Numbered from the stretch's first letter, positions 35,314 to 45,697 are shown. The stretch: 64,000 nt of DNA from Rhizobium sp. BK399 (GCF_014194695.1 NZ_JACIAH010000012.1:62001-126000), one strand, 5' to 3'. The notes: a model not told the origin generated them from the sequence alone. Made by a program: numbers and translations.

Positions 35314-35814
35314 TCAGGCGGCTTTCGTGCCCTTGGGGTTCGCAGAGGCCTTGGCGAGCTGGGTCAGCTTCTGGTCGGTTGCTTCCTCTTCCTTGAGGCT
35401 GGTCTGCAGAAGCGGGATGGCGTTCTTGAGACCAAGCTGGCTCGCCCAAGCAATCAGGGTGCCGTAACGCGCAATTTCGTAATGTTCGACCGCCTGCGCG
35501 GAGGAGATGAGACCGGCGTCGAGAGCAGGCGATCCCTTGAACTCTTCCATGATTTCCTCGCCTTCTGCGATGATACCCTGGATCGCTTCGCAAGTCTTTC
35601 CCCGGGCAGGCTTGCCGATAATCTCGAATACCTGCTCAAGACGATCAATCTGGCCCTGCGTTTCATCGCGATGCTGCAGAAATCCTGCCCTGCCTTCTTC
35701 CGACTGCGCCGCACGGGCCATCTTAGGCAGGGCTTTCAAGATCTGCTTTTCGGCGTAGTAGATGTCCTTGAGGGTATCGAGAAAAAGATCGTCCAGGGTT
35801 TTCGTCGTTGCCAT
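35314..35814 (-). CDS. DUF892 ferritin-like protein (YciF family)
   Basis: A 166-residue four-helix-bundle protein: [20 protein letters not shown], the middle helix [28 protein letters not shown] and [16 protein letters not shown] match the YciE/YciF (DUF892) family with its Glu/His residues. Such proteins are stress-induced and often next to catalase or Dps genes, as here with katE. An EcfG-type promoter lies upstream. Confidence 0.88.
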   Translation of the reverse strand: MATTKTLDDLFLDTLKDIYYAEKQILKALPKMARAAQSEEGRAGFLQHRDETQGQIDRLEQVFEIIGKPARGKTCEAIQGIIAEGEEIMEEFKGSPALDAGLISSAQAVEHYEIARYGTLIAWASQLGLKNAIPLLQTSLKEEEATDQKLTQLAKASANPKGTKAA

Positions 35815-35849
35815 GCTGTGGTCCTTTCACTTTAATGGTAGCGCGATTA

Positions 35850-35874
35850 AACTTTGACCTGCGCCGATTGTTCC
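35850..35874 (-). promoter_or_regulatory. EcfG/RpoE2-type promoter upstream of DUF892-katE
   Basis: Minus strand GGAAC (35874-35870), 16 bases, AGTT (35853-35850); one base off CGTT but matching GGAAC-N18-TT. It ends 35 bases before the DUF892 start. Confidence 0.65.
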
Positions 35875-36334
35875 ACATGGCACGAATCCTTTTCATGCCG
35901 GAGGCATCTTTTTGGAGCGAGGACCCGGTGCTGTAGCGCGTTCTTGCCAAGTGACGAAATTCGTCCGGCCTGCTCAAACTAAGCATGAGTGGCCAGTCGT
36001 TTGGCGAGTTCCTTCGCCTTTTCGACAGCGACTTCTTCGTTTCTCCGAAGAAGGTTTTCCATGCCCTGACCGGCTGCTCGCGGTTGTCGAAGGCTCTTAC
36101 ACGATCGAGGTAAACGCGCCGGGCATCGTTGTCAGGCCGAACCACGCTGAGGCTTCTCGACCTGGCTGGGAGCGCGTGGAGTCAAATCGAGTTGATGGTG
36201 GTAAGAAATGTTTGTGTTGTCGTCCATTTTCGCTTTGCGTGTGCCCGGTAGAAAGAACAAATAGGAGAACAGAAGGTTCCCTGGATAACTCGATCAATCG
36301 GGCAACGAATTGAGCGCAATCTGGCTTTGCGTCC
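35875..36334. other. Intergenic region without recognised gene
   Basis: About 460 bases. Open frames exist on both strands but show no family sequence, ribosome binding site or codon bias. Nothing else seen. Confidence 0.3.
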
Positions 36335-36568
36335 TTACTCAAACCGGATAACGTCACGAAAATAAATTGTCTCCACCCGGTTGCCAGCGTGGTCCGCGAT
36401 TTCGAAGCGCATGCCGTCGATCTTGCGATCCTCGAGAACAAGTTCGGCGACCATTTCTCTCGCAGCACGGTTTGCTTCCCGTCTCGCATCGTCCAATGTT
36501 GGTAAGTCTAAGCCTTGCTGATCGAGATCAATTCCGTCGTCGGAGCAAAGGTTGAAGTAATACAGCAT
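36335..36568 (-). CDS. DUF6894 family protein
   Basis: A 77-residue protein matching DUF6894: YYFNLCSDDGIDLDQQGLDL, LDDARREANRAAREMVAE, MRFEIADHAGNRV, IYFRDVIRF. The family is a small alpha/beta protein common in rhizobia, function unknown. ATG 36568 has GGAGGTCC upstream; an upstream in-frame start does not fit the family. Confidence 0.8.
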   Translation of the reverse strand: MLYYFNLCSDDGIDLDQQGLDLPTLDDARREANRAAREMVAELVLEDRKIDGMRFEIADHAGNRVETIYFRDVIRFE

Positions 36569-36803
36569 CTTGGACCTCCACCTAGAGCAGGAAACCCCCA
36601 AACTCTGGTCGTTGTTCCGACCGTTCAGTCAGCGAGTGGAAGAAAGCGCCTCGATCGCAACTCGGGAAGATGGGGTCCCGGCTGCAGTGGGTGTCTTTTC
36701 CTCTCATAGATCGCTTCCACTGCGCTGGTCACGATTCTCCCTCAAGGTCCTCAGACGTCAGTTCATCGGTATTGCGGTAATTCTTGCGTTCGGTCACGAG
36801 GAC

Positions 36804-37030
36804 TTACTCGGGGTTGGAGAATTGGGGCGGCGGAATGGGATCCATGGTCTCCGCCCGGACTGTCTCGGGATCCGTGTCGGTTACGCCATCATGGGTTTCG
36901 AGCATTTTATCCTGACGGGCGGCTTGCGCTGCTTGTAACGATTGATGTCGGGAAGCTCGTCGCCTTGGGTATCCTCGTTCAACGACTTCGGTGGAAGCTT
37001 GGCAGAATCGGGATTGGCTTGTCTGTCATG
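36804..37030 (-). pseudogene. Small rhizobial hypothetical gene, frameshifted
   Basis: One minus frame reads NPDSAKLPPKSLNEDTQGDE and LPDINRYKQ; the next frame continues ARQDKMLETHDGVTDTDPET and VRAETMDPIPPPQFSNPE to TAA at 36804. Joined by one missing base near 36925, this is a coherent Pro/Asp-rich small protein. The 5' end is also uncertain: ATG 37030 is in a third frame. Listed because the two halves read well, not because a family is known. Confidence 0.4.
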
Positions 37031-37639
37031 GCTCGGGCTCCGTTTCCGGAGGCAAACTCAGAACCATTGCACGAGTTCCAGTTGAAGACTTGAGCTCAAT
37101 CGCGCCTTTCGAAACCGAATCGGCTCACAGTTCGTCATTGAGAAGTTGGGCCGGATGCCTTGCGCGATGCGCCCGCGGTGGCCGCCATTCGAAGTTTTCG
37201 CAGTCGTGCGGTCTTTCCTCGCACTGGCGCCGCTCCTGTTCCGCTGTTCCATGACAAACCTGTTTGTACCTTCGAACGCATGCGTGCGTTGCTACACGGT
37301 CAGGGTTCTTCTGATCCTGCTTACCATTTCAATCATCTTTTTATGAGGATATCTAAATATATGATGGTAGGAAGCCGTGGCTTCTACGTGTTCGACTTTA
37401 AGCCGGCAGAGGCTTCTTGAACGATCGCCGATGCAGTTCCCAGCGCGGCTGAGAGTTCGAAGATATGGCGCCTTCATTTGTCTATCAGCAACACCGGAAT
37501 GCCGGTGTCCGTAAAGTGGATCGAAGATCGTCGGGGCTGCAAGATGGGGGCCAAGTCGCCGCGCCTATCTTCTGCCCAAATGTGGCGTTGTAGTCCGGCT
37601 TTCCGGCGCCTGCGTCGCACTTGAGGTTCAAGGAAGTAG
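37031..37639. other. Intergenic region without recognised gene
   Basis: About 610 bases before the L,D-transpeptidase gene. Open frames on both strands lack family similarity. No clear promoter motif of the EcfG type. Confidence 0.3.
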
Positions 37640-39130
37640 ATGATCCGAAAAACGACCAAATGGGTTGCCCTTGTCAGTGCGATGGCTCTTGCTTCCGCTG
37701 TGGGAGACCTCCGTGCAGAGCCTCAGCCCGTCCTGTCGAAAGAAGTCATTTCGAGCATTCCATACACCGTCCCAACGCGCCGTCCGGCGCACATTTCCCC
37801 GCGTAACAGCGCCGGCCCACTCACGACGCTGTTTGCCGTCGGGAACAATCAATCGAGGGTTCTGCAGGAGATGGGCGGCCTTTTGAAAGTGATGAATACC
37901 GACATAGCCGATGCTGTCGAGGCCTATTACAGCGACCAAAAAGCCAAACTGATCTGGGTTGACGGCAGGGGTCCGAACGCAAAAGCCGTTCAGGCAATCA
38001 GCCTGTTGAAGCAGGCTGGCGATTGGGGACTAAATCCGGCCGACTATGAGGTTGCCTTGTCATTTCAAGGCGCTCCCAGGAATTCCTCAGACTATGCCAG
38101 AGCGGTAGCCCTGTTTGAAGCATCCCTGTCAGAGAAGCTTCTGATGTTCCTTCAGGACAATTTTCGCGGTCGGATCGATCCGAACAAATTGTCCAACTAC
38201 TACGACTTCAAACGCAAGCAGGTCGATCTCAGGGCTACCCTCTATCAACTGTCCAAGACGCCCGACCTGATGGGGATTTTTGACCGCTTGATGCCGAGCA
38301 ACCCAAAATTCGCTCAGCTTGCCGCTGAACTTCACTGGCTACGCACATCGGGGGAAGGCGATGCATCCGCGAGCGTCAACAAGGTCATCGTGGCAATGGA
38401 GGAAATGCGGTGGCTCCCGCAGGAATTTCCCGAAAAGTACGTGTTCATCAACCAGCCTGCTTACATGGCCTACTATTTCGACCGAGGTGAATTGGCACTG
38501 TCAATGAAAGCGGTCATCGGCCAACAAGACCACCAGACAAACTTCTTCGATGCCACGATAAAGACCGTGCAATTCAATCCTGATTGGGGTGTCCCGCAAT
38601 CTATCATTCGAAATGAAATGCTGCCGCACTTGAAGCGCGACCCGTCCTATCTGGACCGAGAGGGCTATAAGGTAGCCGTGAAGGGGAAGGAGATGTCTTC
38701 TGCAAAGGTCGACTGGGCCCAACCGCTGGAGAACATCTCGGTTGTCCAGCCACCAGGGCCGGACAATGCTCTTGGCCAACTCAAGATCCTTTTCCCCAAT
38801 CCTCATGACATCTACATGCATGACACGCCGGCACGAGGAAAGTTCGCGTCGCAGGATCGCATGTTCAGTCATGGGTGCGTTCGACTGGAAAATCCTCGCG
38901 CCATGGCCGCCGCCGTCCTGCACACCTCCGTGGAATTTGTTGATCAGGAAATTGCCGGCGGCGAGAAGAAAGACATGCCGGTGCCTGAGGAAATTCCTGT
39001 CTATGTTTCCTATTTCACGGCATGGCCGACCGCCGACGGCGTCATTCACTACTTCGATGACATTTATGGTCGCGATGCGCAGACGTTGGCTGCGATTGCC
39101 GCAACAAGCGCCAGTCGCGCTCAGCCGTAA
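37640..39130 (+). CDS. L,D-transpeptidase of the YcbB type
   Basis: A 496-residue exported peptidoglycan cross-linking enzyme. It has a signal peptide (MIRKTTKWVALVSAMALASA), a peptidoglycan-binding/scaffold region (AVQAISLLKQAGDWGLNPAD) and a YkuD catalytic domain with the active-site SHGCVRL motif (His411, Cys413). The insertion between the YkuD strands and the total length fit LdtD/YcbB. It makes 3-3 meso-DAP cross-links and is resistant to most beta-lactams by mechanism. It is monocistronic as seen here. Confidence 0.88.
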   Translation: MIRKTTKWVALVSAMALASAVGDLRAEPQPVLSKEVISSIPYTVPTRRPAHISPRNSAGPLTTLFAVGNNQSRVLQEMGGLLKVMNTDIADAVEAYYSDQKAKLIWVDGRGPNAKAVQAISLLKQAGDWGLNPADYEVALSFQGAPRNSSDYARAVALFEASLSEKLLMFLQDNFRGRIDPNKLSNYYDFKRKQVDLRATLYQLSKTPDLMGIFDRLMPSNPKFAQLAAELHWLRTSGEGDASASVNKVIVAMEEMRWLPQEFPEKYVFINQPAYMAYYFDRGELALSMKAVIGQQDHQTNFFDATIKTVQFNPDWGVPQSIIRNEMLPHLKRDPSYLDREGYKVAVKGKEMSSAKVDWAQPLENISVVQPPGPDNALGQLKILFPNPHDIYMHDTPARGKFASQDRMFSHGCVRLENPRAMAAAVLHTSVEFVDQEIAGGEKKDMPVPEEIPVYVSYFTAWPTADGVIHYFDDIYGRDAQTLAAIAATSASRAQP

Positions 39131-39393
39131 GAGAAGGACTACAGCAGCTGGACTAGATGGTTCTGCGATCGAGACAGCGCACCGCTCGCTGTTCCCTGCA
39201 CACCCTTCCTTGGGCTGCCTGCGATTTTGCAGCAAGCATAGCGTGTGCTGCTTGTGGCCAAACGCCTTGCAGGGGTTGTGTTGGTTGCTCGGGGCCTGTA
39301 CCACATCGAACAAAACTGATTTTTCGGCTTGCTGGGCACTTCCCGAACGGAATGTTCCGACTACATAAGTCGCGAAAAACGACTGTGGTTTCA

Positions 39394-42300
39394 ATGATAG
39401 CTGACGATTTTGATTTTCTTGCTCATGGTGGCGAGCTTGCCAACCTGATCCGTAATTTCGAGTGGGAAAAGACGTCGCTAGGACCGCCGTCGGCCTGGCC
39501 GCAAGCCGTCAAGGTGACTACGAGTACCATTCTTCAATCCCCCGTTCCCATTGTCACTCTGTGGGGAACTGACGGGATCATGATTTACAACGACGCCTAT
39601 TCCGTGTTTGCGGGAGGCCGCCATCCCCAGTTGCTCGGCTCCAAGGTGCGTGAGGGCTGGGCCGAGATTGCCGACTTCAACGATAATGTCATGAATGTCG
39701 GGCTGGCCGGCGGAACTCTTGCCTATCAGGACCAGGAACTGACGCTACACAGGCAGGGGAGGCCGGAACAGGTCTTCATGAATCTCGACTACTCGCCGAT
39801 CATGGACGAGGACGGCAGGCCGTGCGGGGTCATCGCGATTGTTGTGGAGACGACGGCGAAAGTCATGGCCGAGCGGTGGCGCCACGGCGAGCAGGACCGG
39901 TTGCGGCGGATGTTCGAGCAGGCCCCCGGCTTCATCGCGATGATGCGGGGTCCAGAGCACGTGTTCGAGTTAACCAACGCTGCCTACCAGCAACTGGTTG
40001 GGCATCGTGACATTGTCGGAAAGACGGCCAGGGATGCGCTCCCTGATCTCAGGGGGCAGGGGTATTTCGAGCTCCTCGACAAGGTCTACCAAACAGGCGT
40101 TGCCTATGAGGGGCAGGCTCTGGCCGTTGATTTTCAACCGTCCGCACAATCGAACGTCGAACGGAAATATGTTGACCTCGTCTACCAGCCTGTACTCGAT
40201 GCTGACGGAGCGATCGTCGGGATCTTCGCTCAGGGCACCGACGTGACCGACCGCGTGACTGCGGAAGAAGCCTTGCGCGCGAGCGAGCGGCAGTCTCGCC
40301 AGATTCTGGACGGAGCGATCGATTATGCAATTCTCGCATTGGATTTGAATGGTCGGATTCTTCGCTGGAACGAAGGCGCAAGGCGGATTTTCGGTTGGAC
40401 GGAAGAGGAGACTGTCGCAGCCCACTGGGACATGTTGTTCACGCCGGAAGACCGAGACGCAGGCAAGGCGCGTGAGGCCATGGACGCCGCGCTCAAAGAT
40501 GGTAGCGCCCATCATGATCGATGGCACGTTCGAAAATCCGGTGAACGTTTCTGGGCGAATGGCGAGATCAGTGTTATTCGCGACGAGCAAGGCCGGCCTG
40601 TGGGTCTCGTCAAAGTCTTGCGTGACAGGACAGAGGAACACTTGGCGGCTCAGGCTCTGAAGGATACGGAAGCGGGATTGAGACGTGCGCAGGAAGCTGG
40701 AGGCGTCGGCGTTTTCTCGCTCGACCTCGTCACAAATGTGCTCAGTGCGACGCCGGAATTCTGCAAGATTTACGGATTGCCCGAAGACAAGGATGTCTCG
40801 ATCGAGCAGGTTGAAAAGCTTGTTCTCGAGGAAGACCGGGAAACAGCGTCCAATGAGAGGACACGCAGTGTCGGAGACTCTCCCTTGAACGTCGAGTACC
40901 GCATTCGTCGCGCAGACACCGGGCAGAAGCGGTTCATCGCCCGGCGCGGCGAATTTGAACGAAATGCGGACGGCGTGCCAGTCCGTTTCGTGGGGGTCGT
41001 GCAGGATGTTACAGATCGGCGAAAGGCTCAGCGCGACCTGAGGGAAAGTGAAGCCAGGTTCAGGGCGCTTGCCCAAGCTATTCCGAACCACGTGTGGACG
41101 GCAAGACCCGATGGCCAGCTCGATTGGTTCAATGAACGGGTCTACGAATATGCCGGAACTTTGCAGGGGGATCTGGACAACGACCAGTGGACGAAGATCG
41201 TCCACCCCGAGGATCTTCCTGGTGTCCTGAGTGTCTGGCAGGCCTCGCTCAAATCGGGGCAGCCATACGAAACCGAATTCCGTTTGCGCCGGGCTGACGG
41301 AAACTATCGCTGGCACATTGTCCGCGCCGTCCCAACAAGTGATGAGGAGGGACGGGTCGTCCGCTGGATCGGAACCAATACGGATATCGAGGAACAGCGT
41401 GAGACACGCGCAAAGCTGGAGACACTCAATGAGACGCTCGAGCAACGTGTCGCTGAGCGTACCGCAGACAGGGATCGGATGTGGCGCCTGTCCACCGATA
41501 TCATGCTCGTCGCTGATTTCGATGCAAGGATAATGGCGGTCAACCCCGCCTGGAAGACGATCTTCGCCTGGGACGAGCAAGACCTTGTAGGCATACCCTT
41601 CGTGGATCTGGTTCACCCGGATGACCGGGCGGGGACGCTCAGAGAGGTCGCAAGGCTGGGCAAAGGTGCAACCACGTTTTCCTTCGAGAACCGGTATCGG
41701 GCACGGGATGGCAGCTACCGTATCATTTCGTGGACCGCGGTGCCGGACGAGACCTTCATTCATGCCGTCGGACGCGACGTCACGGACGAGCGGGAAGCCG
41801 CCGCAGCTCTCAGAAAAACCGAGCTCGCGCTTCAGCAGGCGCAAAAAATGGAAGCGATCGGAAACCTGACGGGAGGTGTTGCACACGACTTCAACAACCT
41901 TCTCCAGATCGTGGGAGGAAACCTGCAGCTGCTTGCCAAGGACACAGCCGGAAACGACAAGGCGCAAACCAAGATTGCGAACGCACTGGCCGGGGTTGAC
42001 CGAGGGTCCAAGCTCGCGTCGCAGCTTCTGGCCTTCGGACGCCGGCAGGCCCTCGATCCTCGGGTCGTCAACGTCGGACGGCTTATTCGTGCGATGGACG
42101 AAATGCTTCGTCGAACGATTGGAGAGGGGATAGAAGTCGAGACGATTATTTCCGGAGGACTTTGGAATACGCTCATTGATCCCATGCAGATCGAGAACGC
42201 TGTCCTCAATCTTGCTATCAATGCCCGTGACGCCATGGATGGCTTCGGAAAGCTGACGATTGAGGCGGGGAATACTTTCATTGACGACATTTATGCGAGA

Positions 42301-43389
42301 CAGCACCAGGATGTAGAGCCCGGGCAATATGTTTCCTTGTCTGTCACCGATACGGGCACCGGAATGTCGCCCGAACTGGTCGAGAAGGTGTTTGAGCCGT
42401 TTTTCTCGACGAAGCCGGAAGGAAAGGGAACAGGCCTCGGGCTCTCCATGGTCTACGGTTTCGTCAGGCAGACAGGTGGTCACGTCAAGATCTATAGCGA
42501 ACCTGGTCATGGGACCACCGTAAAGATCTATCTGCCCCGTTCAATGCAGCAGGAGGATCTTGAGGTCGGAAATATGGATCTGCCAGTTGAAGGCGGCCCT
42601 GAAACCATTCTCGTCGCCGAGGACGACGAAGGCGTGCGCATGACGGTTGTCGAGATGCTGCAGGATCTCGGCTACCGAGTCCTCAAGGCTCCTGACGCTG
42701 CTGCCGCGCTGTCCATCATCGAAAGTGGCGTTCATATCGATATGTTGTTTACAGACGTCGTCATGCCGGGGCCATTGAAAAGCAGCGAAATGGCACGCAA
42801 GGCGAAGGAGCGGTTGTCACATCTCGCAGTGCTGTTTACGTCAGGCTATACCGAGAATTCCATTGTCCATGGAGGCCGCCTGGATCCCGGCGTGCAACTT
42901 TTATCAAAACCCTACACCCGCGAAGCGCTTGCCCGGAAGATACGTCACGTCCTCAACAACGAAAAGCAGGCGAGGGCAGCGCTGGATCGAAAGCGCCCCG
43001 TCGAATCGGCGCAACTCGAACCCATTGCTCGCACCGAGGAACGGCCAAGGCGTGTACTCCTTGTTGAAGACGATATGCTCATACAGATGGCCGCGACTGA
43101 CATGCTCACGGAACTTGGCTGCGAGGTGTTGGAAGCGGGGTCGGCCGAAGAGGCTTTGGCGCTGCTCGAAAAGAGCGTTCCGGACATACTGGTAACCGAT
43201 CTTGGGCTGCCCGGGATGTCAGGACACGACTTTTGCAGGGAGGTGCGCAAGCGTTGGCCGGGCCTCGGCATTGTCTTTGCAACAGGATCCAATCGCACTC
43301 CCGAAATGGAGGACGCGTCCAGAACCGCCCTACTTCTGAAGCCTTACAGGACAGAAGACCTCGAAAAGGCTTTGAGCCTGGCCGGTTGA
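39394..43389 (+). CDS. Large hybrid sensor histidine kinase with multiple PAS domains and two receivers
   Basis: About 1331 residues. Domains in order: an N-terminal PAS-like domain of the LIRNFEWEKTSLGPPSAWPQ type, four or five further PAS/PAC repeats (for example DYAILALDLNGRILRWNEGA, HRWRADGN-like PAC segments), HisKA with phospho-His in GGVAHDFNNLLQ, HATPase (LNLAINARDAMDG, GTGLGLSMVYG), receiver 1 (ILVAEDDEGVRM, Asp in LFTDVVMPG) and receiver 2 (VLLVEDDMLIQ, Asp in VTDLGLPG). No membrane segment. ATG 39394 begins the conserved N-terminus; a longer frame upstream is not family-like. A terminator follows. Signal unknown; PAS domains may bind a cofactor or small molecule. Confidence 0.85.
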   Translation: MIADDFDFLAHGGELANLIRNFEWEKTSLGPPSAWPQAVKVTTSTILQSPVPIVTLWGTDGIMIYNDAYSVFAGGRHPQLLGSKVREGWAEIADFNDNVMNVGLAGGTLAYQDQELTLHRQGRPEQVFMNLDYSPIMDEDGRPCGVIAIVVETTAKVMAERWRHGEQDRLRRMFEQAPGFIAMMRGPEHVFELTNAAYQQLVGHRDIVGKTARDALPDLRGQGYFELLDKVYQTGVAYEGQALAVDFQPSAQSNVERKYVDLVYQPVLDADGAIVGIFAQGTDVTDRVTAEEALRASERQSRQILDGAIDYAILALDLNGRILRWNEGARRIFGWTEEETVAAHWDMLFTPEDRDAGKAREAMDAALKDGSAHHDRWHVRKSGERFWANGEISVIRDEQGRPVGLVKVLRDRTEEHLAAQALKDTEAGLRRAQEAGGVGVFSLDLVTNVLSATPEFCKIYGLPEDKDVSIEQVEKLVLEEDRETASNERTRSVGDSPLNVEYRIRRADTGQKRFIARRGEFERNADGVPVRFVGVVQDVTDRRKAQRDLRESEARFRALAQAIPNHVWTARPDGQLDWFNERVYEYAGTLQGDLDNDQWTKIVHPEDLPGVLSVWQASLKSGQPYETEFRLRRADGNYRWHIVRAVPTSDEEGRVVRWIGTNTDIEEQRETRAKLETLNETLEQRVAERTADRDRMWRLSTDIMLVADFDARIMAVNPAWKTIFAWDEQDLVGIPFVDLVHPDDRAGTLREVARLGKGATTFSFENRYRARDGSYRIISWTAVPDETFIHAVGRDVTDEREAAAALRKTELALQQAQKMEAIGNLTGGVAHDFNNLLQIVGGNLQLLAKDTAGNDKAQTKIANALAGVDRGSKLASQLLAFGRRQALDPRVVNVGRLIRAMDEMLRRTIGEGIEVETIISGGLWNTLIDPMQIENAVLNLAINARDAMDGFGKLTIEAGNTFIDDIYARQHQDVEPGQYVSLSVTDTGTGMSPELVEKVFEPFFSTKPEGKGTGLGLSMVYGFVRQTGGHVKIYSEPGHGTTVKIYLPRSMQQEDLEVGNMDLPVEGGPETILVAEDDEGVRMTVVEMLQDLGYRVLKAPDAAAALSIIESGVHIDMLFTDVVMPGPLKSSEMARKAKERLSHLAVLFTSGYTENSIVHGGRLDPGVQLLSKPYTREALARKIRHVLNNEKQARAALDRKRPVESAQLEPIARTEERPRRVLLVEDDMLIQMAATDMLTELGCEVLEAGSAEEALALLEKSVPDILVTDLGLPGMSGHDFCREVRKRWPGLGIVFATGSNRTPEMEDASRTALLLKPYRTEDLEKALSLAG

Positions 43390-43483
43390 GCCGCTTCGGT
43401 AGGATCGACCGGCGACGGGTCGGATAGGGAAACACGGTATGCCTGTTCGATCAGCGCGTCGCGCGATCGCCAAGTATTGGAAA

Positions 43484-43512
43484 AGGCCGGTGCGCTTGCC
43501 CGGCCTTTCTTC
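43484..43512 (+). terminator. Rho-independent terminator after hybrid kinase
   Basis: AGGCCGG (43484-43490) pairs with CCGGCCT (43500-43506), nine-base loop, then TTTCTTCTTT. About 95 bases after the kinase stop. Confidence 0.65.
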
Positions 43513-43987
43513 TTTCATCTGCAACCAGTAGGTCAGGGATCGAAGCCGATGTCACGTTTGAGCCAGCGAGAAAGATCCGGTACTGTTGCCAGCTTTCTGC
43601 CCGGCCGTCGCATCAGGACGGCGACGCACCCGACGATGCGCAGTTTGAATTTCGACCGGTGCCTTTTAGTGGCGAGCGGTGATTGGGCGCTCAGCAAAGC
43701 GATTCTTTTCATGGTGATTTCGCGGCCAATGCGCCGCGCCTTCTTCCAATAATGGGAAAGCAGCCGCGCCGTATCCAAAACTGAAATGGCCGCGCTGCGT
43801 GAAGACGCCAGACCGCGAAAGAAAATGATTGGTGACGGGCTAGCCGGACCTGGGCCGGAACGTCACTTCGATCTCAGACAACGGTGGCGTAAGGGACAAA
43901 AAGTCTGCCATTGCACGCCTCCTTCTCCGGTTCGAACGTGGCGAAGACATAATCGAAGCAGAGCCTTCACGCAAGCAGGGCGCGAAC
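43513..43987. other. Region between terminators with one doubtful small frame
   Basis: About 475 bases. A minus-strand frame (43533-43712, or 43778 with TTG) encodes a strongly basic peptide (MKRIALLSAQSPLATKRHRS ...) without a ribosome binding site or family. I do not regard it as established. Confidence 0.3.
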
Positions 43988-44012
43988 AAAAAGCCCGACG
44001 TCACGTCGGGCT
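43988..44012 (-). terminator. Rho-independent terminator for leftward YsnF-like gene
   Basis: AGCCCGACGT (43992-44001) and ACGTCGGGCT (44003-44012) form a perfect stem; on the minus strand it is followed by TTTTT. It lies 27 bases after the stop of the broken YsnF-like gene. Confidence 0.75.
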
Positions 44013-44038
44013 CTCTGGATGCGGCAATCATCTGAAGT

Positions 44039-44679
44039 TCAATCTTTGCGGAAACCCTGGCTCTGTCCGCCTTGGGATTGCGACAGGCCCTTGGAACGTT
44101 CGTCGTCGATCTCAAACTCAGTCTTGCGAACGCCGTCATCGATGGTTTCGGTGCGGTGCGAGGCAGTCTTTCGGATGCCAATCTCTCCTCGACGACACGG
44201 GCTTCCTTCTGCACGAGCGCCTCCTCATGATGCTCCTCGGCCGAAACCGTCCCATCCTCGAAGCCGCGATCGGCGTCGGTCAGTGGGCGGTCGACTGGAC
44301 GTCTGTCGACTTCAACAAGGGTATCATTCAGATTGGAAACGGAAACCAGAAACCCGCCGCGACGGAGACCTTCGGCGTAAATCGCGCGATCTTCATCAGG
44401 AAGGAAGAAATCCTCAAGCATTGGCCAGAAGCCGCTTACATCGGCTTCTGTCCTGACCTTCGGAAAATCGTCCACAAACCGGTCCACCGACACGCGTTGG
44501 ACCTGCACGTCATCCTGCGCGGAGCTCGACTGCGACACTCGCGACGCTCGCTTCCGTCCGGGTGGTAACCGAAACACTACCCTCTCTGATGATTTCTGAC
44601 GCTCCTCAACGACATCCAGTTTCCGTCCATGGTGCTGCATGTGCCACCTTTCGAACAGCAAACGGATGCGGTTCCGCAT
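44039..44679 (-). pseudogene. YsnF/DUF2382 stress-protein gene, deleted and frameshifted
   Basis: Recognisable parts, in order: FLPDEDRAIYAEGLRRGGFL (N-terminal general-stress-17M-like end), then directly VEVDRRPVDRPLTDADRGFE, EEHHEEALVQKEARVVEE, which is the DUF2382 region. The first half of DUF2382 is missing between NLNDT and VEVDRR. After VVEE the original frame fails; the next frame gives IGIRKTASHRTETIDDGV, DDERSKGLSQSQGGQS, FRKD and a stop at 44039. Two extra bases in GAGGAGAGATT explain the shift. The strong terminator behind it shows it was once a functional unit. Confidence 0.65.
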
Positions 44680-44943
44680 GGTCCCGAAATTGGATGAACT
44701 GTTAGGTGGCGGACCATGGATATAGCAGCAGATCGTGTCCCAGGTAGTGGTGTAGGTGGCGGCCAGTCCTGGTCACCGGGTGCTGAGCCGCTGAAGATTT
44801 TCCAACGCGCTCACCACAAGTCAGCAGGCTTGAAACGAGACGTCGGGTGCACTCCGTACGTCCCCTGGCGTACAGAGCTAATGCCAAGGGGAACTGTTTC
44901 TGTAATCACGCGTTTGTGATGGGCCGGCAACAGCGAGACCTCC
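44680..44943. other. Intergenic region with stress promoter for iron-permease-family gene
   Basis: About 260 bases with no gene seen. It holds the EcfG-type promoter listed at 44890-44914. Confidence 0.4.
44890..44914 (+). promoter_or_regulatory. EcfG/RpoE2-type promoter
   Basis: GGAAC (44890-44894), 16 bases, CGTT (44911-44914): exact consensus, 29 bases before the start of the iron-permease-family gene. Confidence 0.75.
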
Positions 44944-45366
44944 ATGAGCGAACACGAAGCGTCAAAAATCTTTTCGAAATTCTCCACTGCCATTTCTGAG
45001 TTTTCCGGCAAGCCGGCCACTTTCGTTGCGGCGGTGTTCTTGGTCGTTGTGTGGGCCGCATCTGGACCACTCTTCGGCTTCTCTGAGAATTGGCAGCTTG
45101 TCATCAACACTGGTACCACGATCATCACATTCCTCATGGTGTTTGTTCTGCAGAACTCGCAGAACCGCGATGGTAAAGCCCTGCAAGCCAAGCTTGACGA
45201 ACTGATCCTGACATCTCAGGCGCAGAATAAATTTGTCGGGATCGAGAAACTCGACGAGCAGGAACTACGCGAATTGAGCCGGACCCTTTCCGAACGAGCG
45301 GAATGCGTAGAAGACAAGGCAACCGACAAAGCGCAAGAACGCAAGCTTGATCAAACGCAACTTTGA
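44944..45366 (+). CDS. Low-affinity iron permease family protein
   Basis: A 140-residue membrane protein with two or three transmembrane helices: PATFVAAVFLVVVWAASGPL, the family motif FGFSENWQLVINTGTTIITF and FVLQNSQNRDGKALQAKLDE, which define the low-affinity iron permease family (PF04120) in bacteria. The C-terminal tail is acidic and helical. An exact stress promoter lies upstream. Iron transport is assigned by family name from fungi; the bacterial role is unproven. Confidence 0.85.
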   Translation: MSEHEASKIFSKFSTAISEFSGKPATFVAAVFLVVVWAASGPLFGFSENWQLVINTGTTIITFLMVFVLQNSQNRDGKALQAKLDELILTSQAQNKFVGIEKLDEQELRELSRTLSERAECVEDKATDKAQERKLDQTQL

Positions 45367-45697
45367 TTTTTTGGACCGACATGCAAGATCGAAGCTCGGA
45401 GGATGGCTCCCAGACGGTCTGTCAAACAGGATCGGGAGATCGGAGCGAACTTGTTCGGGGCCGCTTTGGCTTGCATTTGCGTAGCCCTTGGGAACCACTT
45501 CTTTGCACACGCATTTCTATCGTCAGCCGTTCCGGCATCGCTTTCTCCAAAGTGAGCGGATTTCTCCCAGTCCGCCGGAACGGCGATTGACCGTTCTCGC
45601 ACCACGGCAGTCTGCTGCAGGCAGTGCCGTGAGCGCGGATCTGCTGAGGATTGTCGTCGTGCCGGAACCAGCTGTCTTTTCGAAGGTTAACGTTTCC

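Noticed and set aside
35240-35593. 118-codon N-terminal extension of katE
   Set aside because: It overlaps the DUF892 gene in another frame and has no catalase sequence; MAKKPS start has a good ribosome binding site.
36570-36938. 122-codon plus-strand frame
   Set aside because: Overlaps the better supported minus-strand small gene and the DUF6894 5' region, with no family similarity.
43533-43778. Basic 58-81 residue minus-strand frame
   Set aside because: No ribosome binding site, TTG or internal ATG start only, no family; mentioned in the region note.
45664-45688. GGAAC-N16-GGTT before the HWE kinase
   Set aside because: It ends only 10 bases before the ATG, which would leave no room for a leader and ribosome binding site, and the -10 part is imperfect.
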